Shown: positions 53,655 to 55,395 of the stretch, piece after piece
Layout: each line of letters opens with the position of its first letter
How positions within the stretch are numbered: position 1 is the stretch's first letter
Assembly: GCF_041197575.1 (NCBI RefSeq)
Contig: NZ_JBDKXB010000022.1
Location: forward strand, 1 to 55,395
Length of the DNA: 55,395 bases
Source: Thioalkalicoccus limnaeus
GTDB lineage: Bacteria; Pseudomonadota; Gammaproteobacteria; Chromatiales; Chromatiaceae
Reading direction: 5' to 3'
Position numbers and translations under genes: made by a program
The notes under the pieces: generated by a model
Told to the model about the DNA's origin: nothing
The model's input: the letters and a program-made list of their open reading frames with translations, nothing else
The model's database searches: none

Positions 53655-54803
53655 ATGCCCCGCACCACCGGCACCTACGACACCGCGACCACGCTGGGTG
53701 AGTCGGTCCGCGCCTTCGTACCGCGACCGCTGCCCCCGGCTGATCCTCCGCTGGCGCCGACCTGCTTCGCCGACCTGAACCGGCAGGCCGAACTGGCGCT
53801 GGCGCGCCTGGCCGGGGTGTCGGGCCTGGTCCCGTCGGTGGAATGGTTGCTCTACAGCGCCATCCGCAAGGAAGCGCTGCTCACCTCGCAAATCGAGGGC
53901 ACCCAGGCTACGCTGACCGACCTGTTCGACGAGGAAGCCGGGCTGAAGGTCAGCAACACCGACGATGTCGAGGAGGTCACCAACTACCTGCGCGCCTTCC
54001 GTTGGGTACAGGGGCAACTGCGCGACCCGCAGGGCTTGCCGATCAGCGTTCGCCTGCTGTGCGAAGCCCATCGCCTGCTGCTCGACGGCGTGCGCGGCGC
54101 GGGCAAACAGCCGGGCGAACTTCGCCGCTCGCAGAACTGGATCGGCGGCACGCGCCCAAGCAACGCCGCCTTCGTGCCGCCACCCCCGCAGCAGGTGGCC
54201 AATCTGCTGACGGACCTGGAGCGCTTCATCCATGCCTCCGACCCTGACCTGCCGCCGCTGGTCAGGGTCGCCTTGATCCATGCCCAGTTCGAAACCATCC
54301 ACCCCTTCCTGGATGGCAACGGGCGCATCGGGCGGCTGCTGATCGCCGCGCTGATGGAGCACTGGGGGCTGTTGAGAGAGCCGTTGATGTACCTGAGCGG
54401 TTACCTCAAGCAGCACCAGACCGAGTACTACCGGCGCCTATCCGCCATCCGCGGCGACGGCGACTGGGAGGGCTGGGTATCCTTCTTCCTGGAGGGCGTG
54501 GCGGTGGCGTCCGCGGATGCCGAGCGCAGCATCATCGACGTGGCCAGCCTGATCACGGCGGATCGCAAGCGCCTGCTCGAATCTCCCAAGGCGGGGCCGA
54601 TCAGCTACCGTCTGTTCGAATTGCTGCCGATGATGCCGCGCTTCAGCGTCGAGCATGTTCGCCAGCGGCTGGAGACGACGTTTCCCACGGCCAGCGCCGC
54701 CGTCAAGCTGCTGCAGGATCTTGGCATCCTGGCCGAGCTCACTGGGCAGAAGAAGAACCGCGTCTACAGCTACCAGGCGTATGTGGAACTGCTCTCCCGC
54801 TGA
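53655..54803 (+). CDS. Fic-domain AMPylase with N-terminal inhibitory motif and C-terminal winged helix
   Basis: This 382-residue class II Fic protein is predicted to transfer AMP (or another nucleotide moiety) to hydroxyl groups of target proteins. The catalytic motif HPFLDGNGRIGR begins at H216. The self-inhibitory motif TSQIEG at 77-82 matches (S/T)-x3-E-(G/N), with E81 positioned to block ATP. The C-terminal part (about 320-378, RFSVEHVRQRLETTFPTASAAVKLLQDLGIL) is a winged-helix domain. The ATG lies two bases after the third operator and I see no ribosome-binding site. The gene is complete, in contrast to its decayed neighbours. Confidence 0.93.
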   Translation: MPRTTGTYDTATTLGESVRAFVPRPLPPADPPLAPTCFADLNRQAELALARLAGVSGLVPSVEWLLYSAIRKEALLTSQIEGTQATLTDLFDEEAGLKVSNTDDVEEVTNYLRAFRWVQGQLRDPQGLPISVRLLCEAHRLLLDGVRGAGKQPGELRRSQNWIGGTRPSNAAFVPPPPQQVANLLTDLERFIHASDPDLPPLVRVALIHAQFETIHPFLDGNGRIGRLLIAALMEHWGLLREPLMYLSGYLKQHQTEYYRRLSAIRGDGDWEGWVSFFLEGVAVASADAERSIIDVASLITADRKRLLESPKAGPISYRLFELLPMMPRFSVEHVRQRLETTFPTASAAVKLLQDLGILAELTGQKKNRVYSYQAYVELLSR

Positions 54804-54896
54804 CGGGTGCTCACCAGTCCGCAGATGCCCGCGGCATTGCTCGTAAGCTCAACGGGCGCGTTTTGTGACCGACAACCACACGCCACCACCGACACG

Positions 54897-54922
54897 AAAG
54901 CCAGGCCGTTCGGCCTGGCTTT
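54897..54922 (+). terminator. Terminator hairpin after fic
   Basis: A perfect 11-bp stem AAAGCCAGGCC/GGCCTGGCTTT with a GTTC loop lies 93 bases after the fic stop. It ends in TTT and is A/T-flanked on both sides, so it could terminate in both directions. The second hsdR fragment begins immediately after it. Confidence 0.75.
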
Positions 54923-55342
54923 ATCACCGAAGCAGACACCTGCCGCGAGTTCGTCACACCGCGGCTGGTCGAGGCGGGATGGGGCGCGGCACTGCACACC
55001 ATCGGCGAGCAGCGCAGCTTTACCAATGGCCGCATCATCGTCGCGGGCGGGAAGGTACGTCGCGGCAAGCAGAAGCGTGCCGACTACCTGCTGTACTACC
55101 GCCGGGACTACCCGCTGGCGGTCGTCGAAGCCAAGCAGATCGGCCTGCCCGCCGAAACCGGCGTGCAGCAGGCCCGGGAGTACGCGGAGCTCCTAGGGCT
55201 CAAGTTCGCCTACGCCACCAATGGCCACCGCATCATCGAGATCGACTACACCGCCGGCACCGAGCGCGAGGTCGACCGCTACCCGACGCCTGACCTGGTC
55301 AGCTTTGGCTGGTCGAGTGCGCGGCCGCGTCGCAGGTTGTAA
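54923..55342 (+). pseudogene. 5'-truncated hsdR N-terminal fragment (second copy)
   Basis: From 54923 the frame reads ITEADTCREFVTPRLVEAGW through RADYLLYYRRDYPLAVVEAKQIG to EREVDRYPTPD, then LVSFGWSSARPRRRL and a stop at 55340-55342. It parallels residues 11 to about 133 of the chimeric protein at 51216 with few substitutions, giving a direct repeat of about 370 bp. There is no start codon: homology begins right at the fic terminator. The fragment keeps the nuclease residues D, E and K but lacks the helicase. It is a remnant, not a functional gene. Confidence 0.75.
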
Positions 55343-55395
55343 CAAGACCGATAAAGGACTATATTCAGTCCTAATCGATCTCGGGAGCAGACCCA
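55337..55395 (+). promoter_or_regulatory. Promoter, operator and ribosome-binding site of a gene starting at the window edge
   Basis: A near-consensus sigma-70 promoter TTGTAA (55337-55342), 17-base spacer, TATATT (55360-55365) is overlapped at the -10 by the inverted repeat AGGACT-ATATTC-AGTCCT (55355-55372). A ribosome-binding site GGGAG (55383-55387) follows, so the start codon probably begins at 55395. The tight promoter-operator layout is typical of toxin-antitoxin operons; the gene itself is outside the window. Confidence 0.6.

Overview
The window is about 55 kb of GC-rich (roughly two thirds G+C) gammaproteobacterial chromosome. The gene set (periplasmic KatG, EgtBD, class II dihydroorotase, IspG/ThiG/TrmB, SrkA, NikR, a short LOV photoreceptor, many remnants of toxin-antitoxin and restriction loci) fits a purple sulfur bacterium or close relative (Chromatiales). 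That assignment is inference from gene content and style, not a database match. No rRNA, tRNA, CRISPR array or complete insertion sequence was seen.

Layout. 0-6.3 kb: an S1-domain RNA-binding protein diverging from an exported catalase-peroxidase, a small conserved protein, a TacAT-type toxin-antitoxin pair with a clear autoregulatory operator, and a glycine-zipper lipoprotein. 6.3-15 kb: an MsbA-like ABC exporter, a short LOV protein, an SRPBCC protein, a coupled lytic transglycosylase/glycosyltransferase pair, a Sel1-repeat protein, a REP-type palindrome cluster and an MFS transporter. 15-24 kb: a TonB-dependent receptor, the ergothioneine genes egtB-egtD, a decayed UPF0175/DUF3368 toxin-antitoxin pair, the NAD-salvage operon pncB-pncA, pyrC and yhbY. 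24-41 kb: an RND efflux pair, ubiG with a yciK-like gene whose SDR motifs are degenerate, nikR, a TPR protein, a NYN nuclease with a cold-shock-like tail, acsA, DUF4342, an alpha/beta hydrolase, srkA, trmB, thiG (without thiS), ispG and a DUF4743 Nudix hydrolase.

41-47.2 kb holds the most coherent regulatory unit. An NtrC-type activator carrying GAFTGA and its membrane histidine kinase are translationally coupled. They diverge from a Usp-like gene followed by a SulP anion transporter that carries a coiled-coil insertion of about 100 residues. The divergent intergenic region has three 15-bp palindromes of the form GTTGC-N5-GCAAC and a sigma-54 promoter (TTGGCGCGCGGATTGCT) placed for the Usp-SulP operon. 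The whole looks like a self-contained, signal-responsive, sigma-54-driven anion or bicarbonate uptake system.

47.2-50.8 kb has a Uma2-family endonuclease and a PepSY protein upstream of an OmpR/histidine-kinase pair. 50.8-55.4 kb is a decayed and rearranged defence region: a broken HTH antitoxin gene, an HsdR protein fused in frame to a fragment of a different helicase (TOTE-like), an intact Fic protein preceded by three phased AAAGC-N2-GCTTT operators, a second 5'-truncated hsdR fragment forming a direct repeat with the first, and, at the very edge, a promoter-operator-ribosome-binding-site set for a gene that starts at or just past the end of the window.
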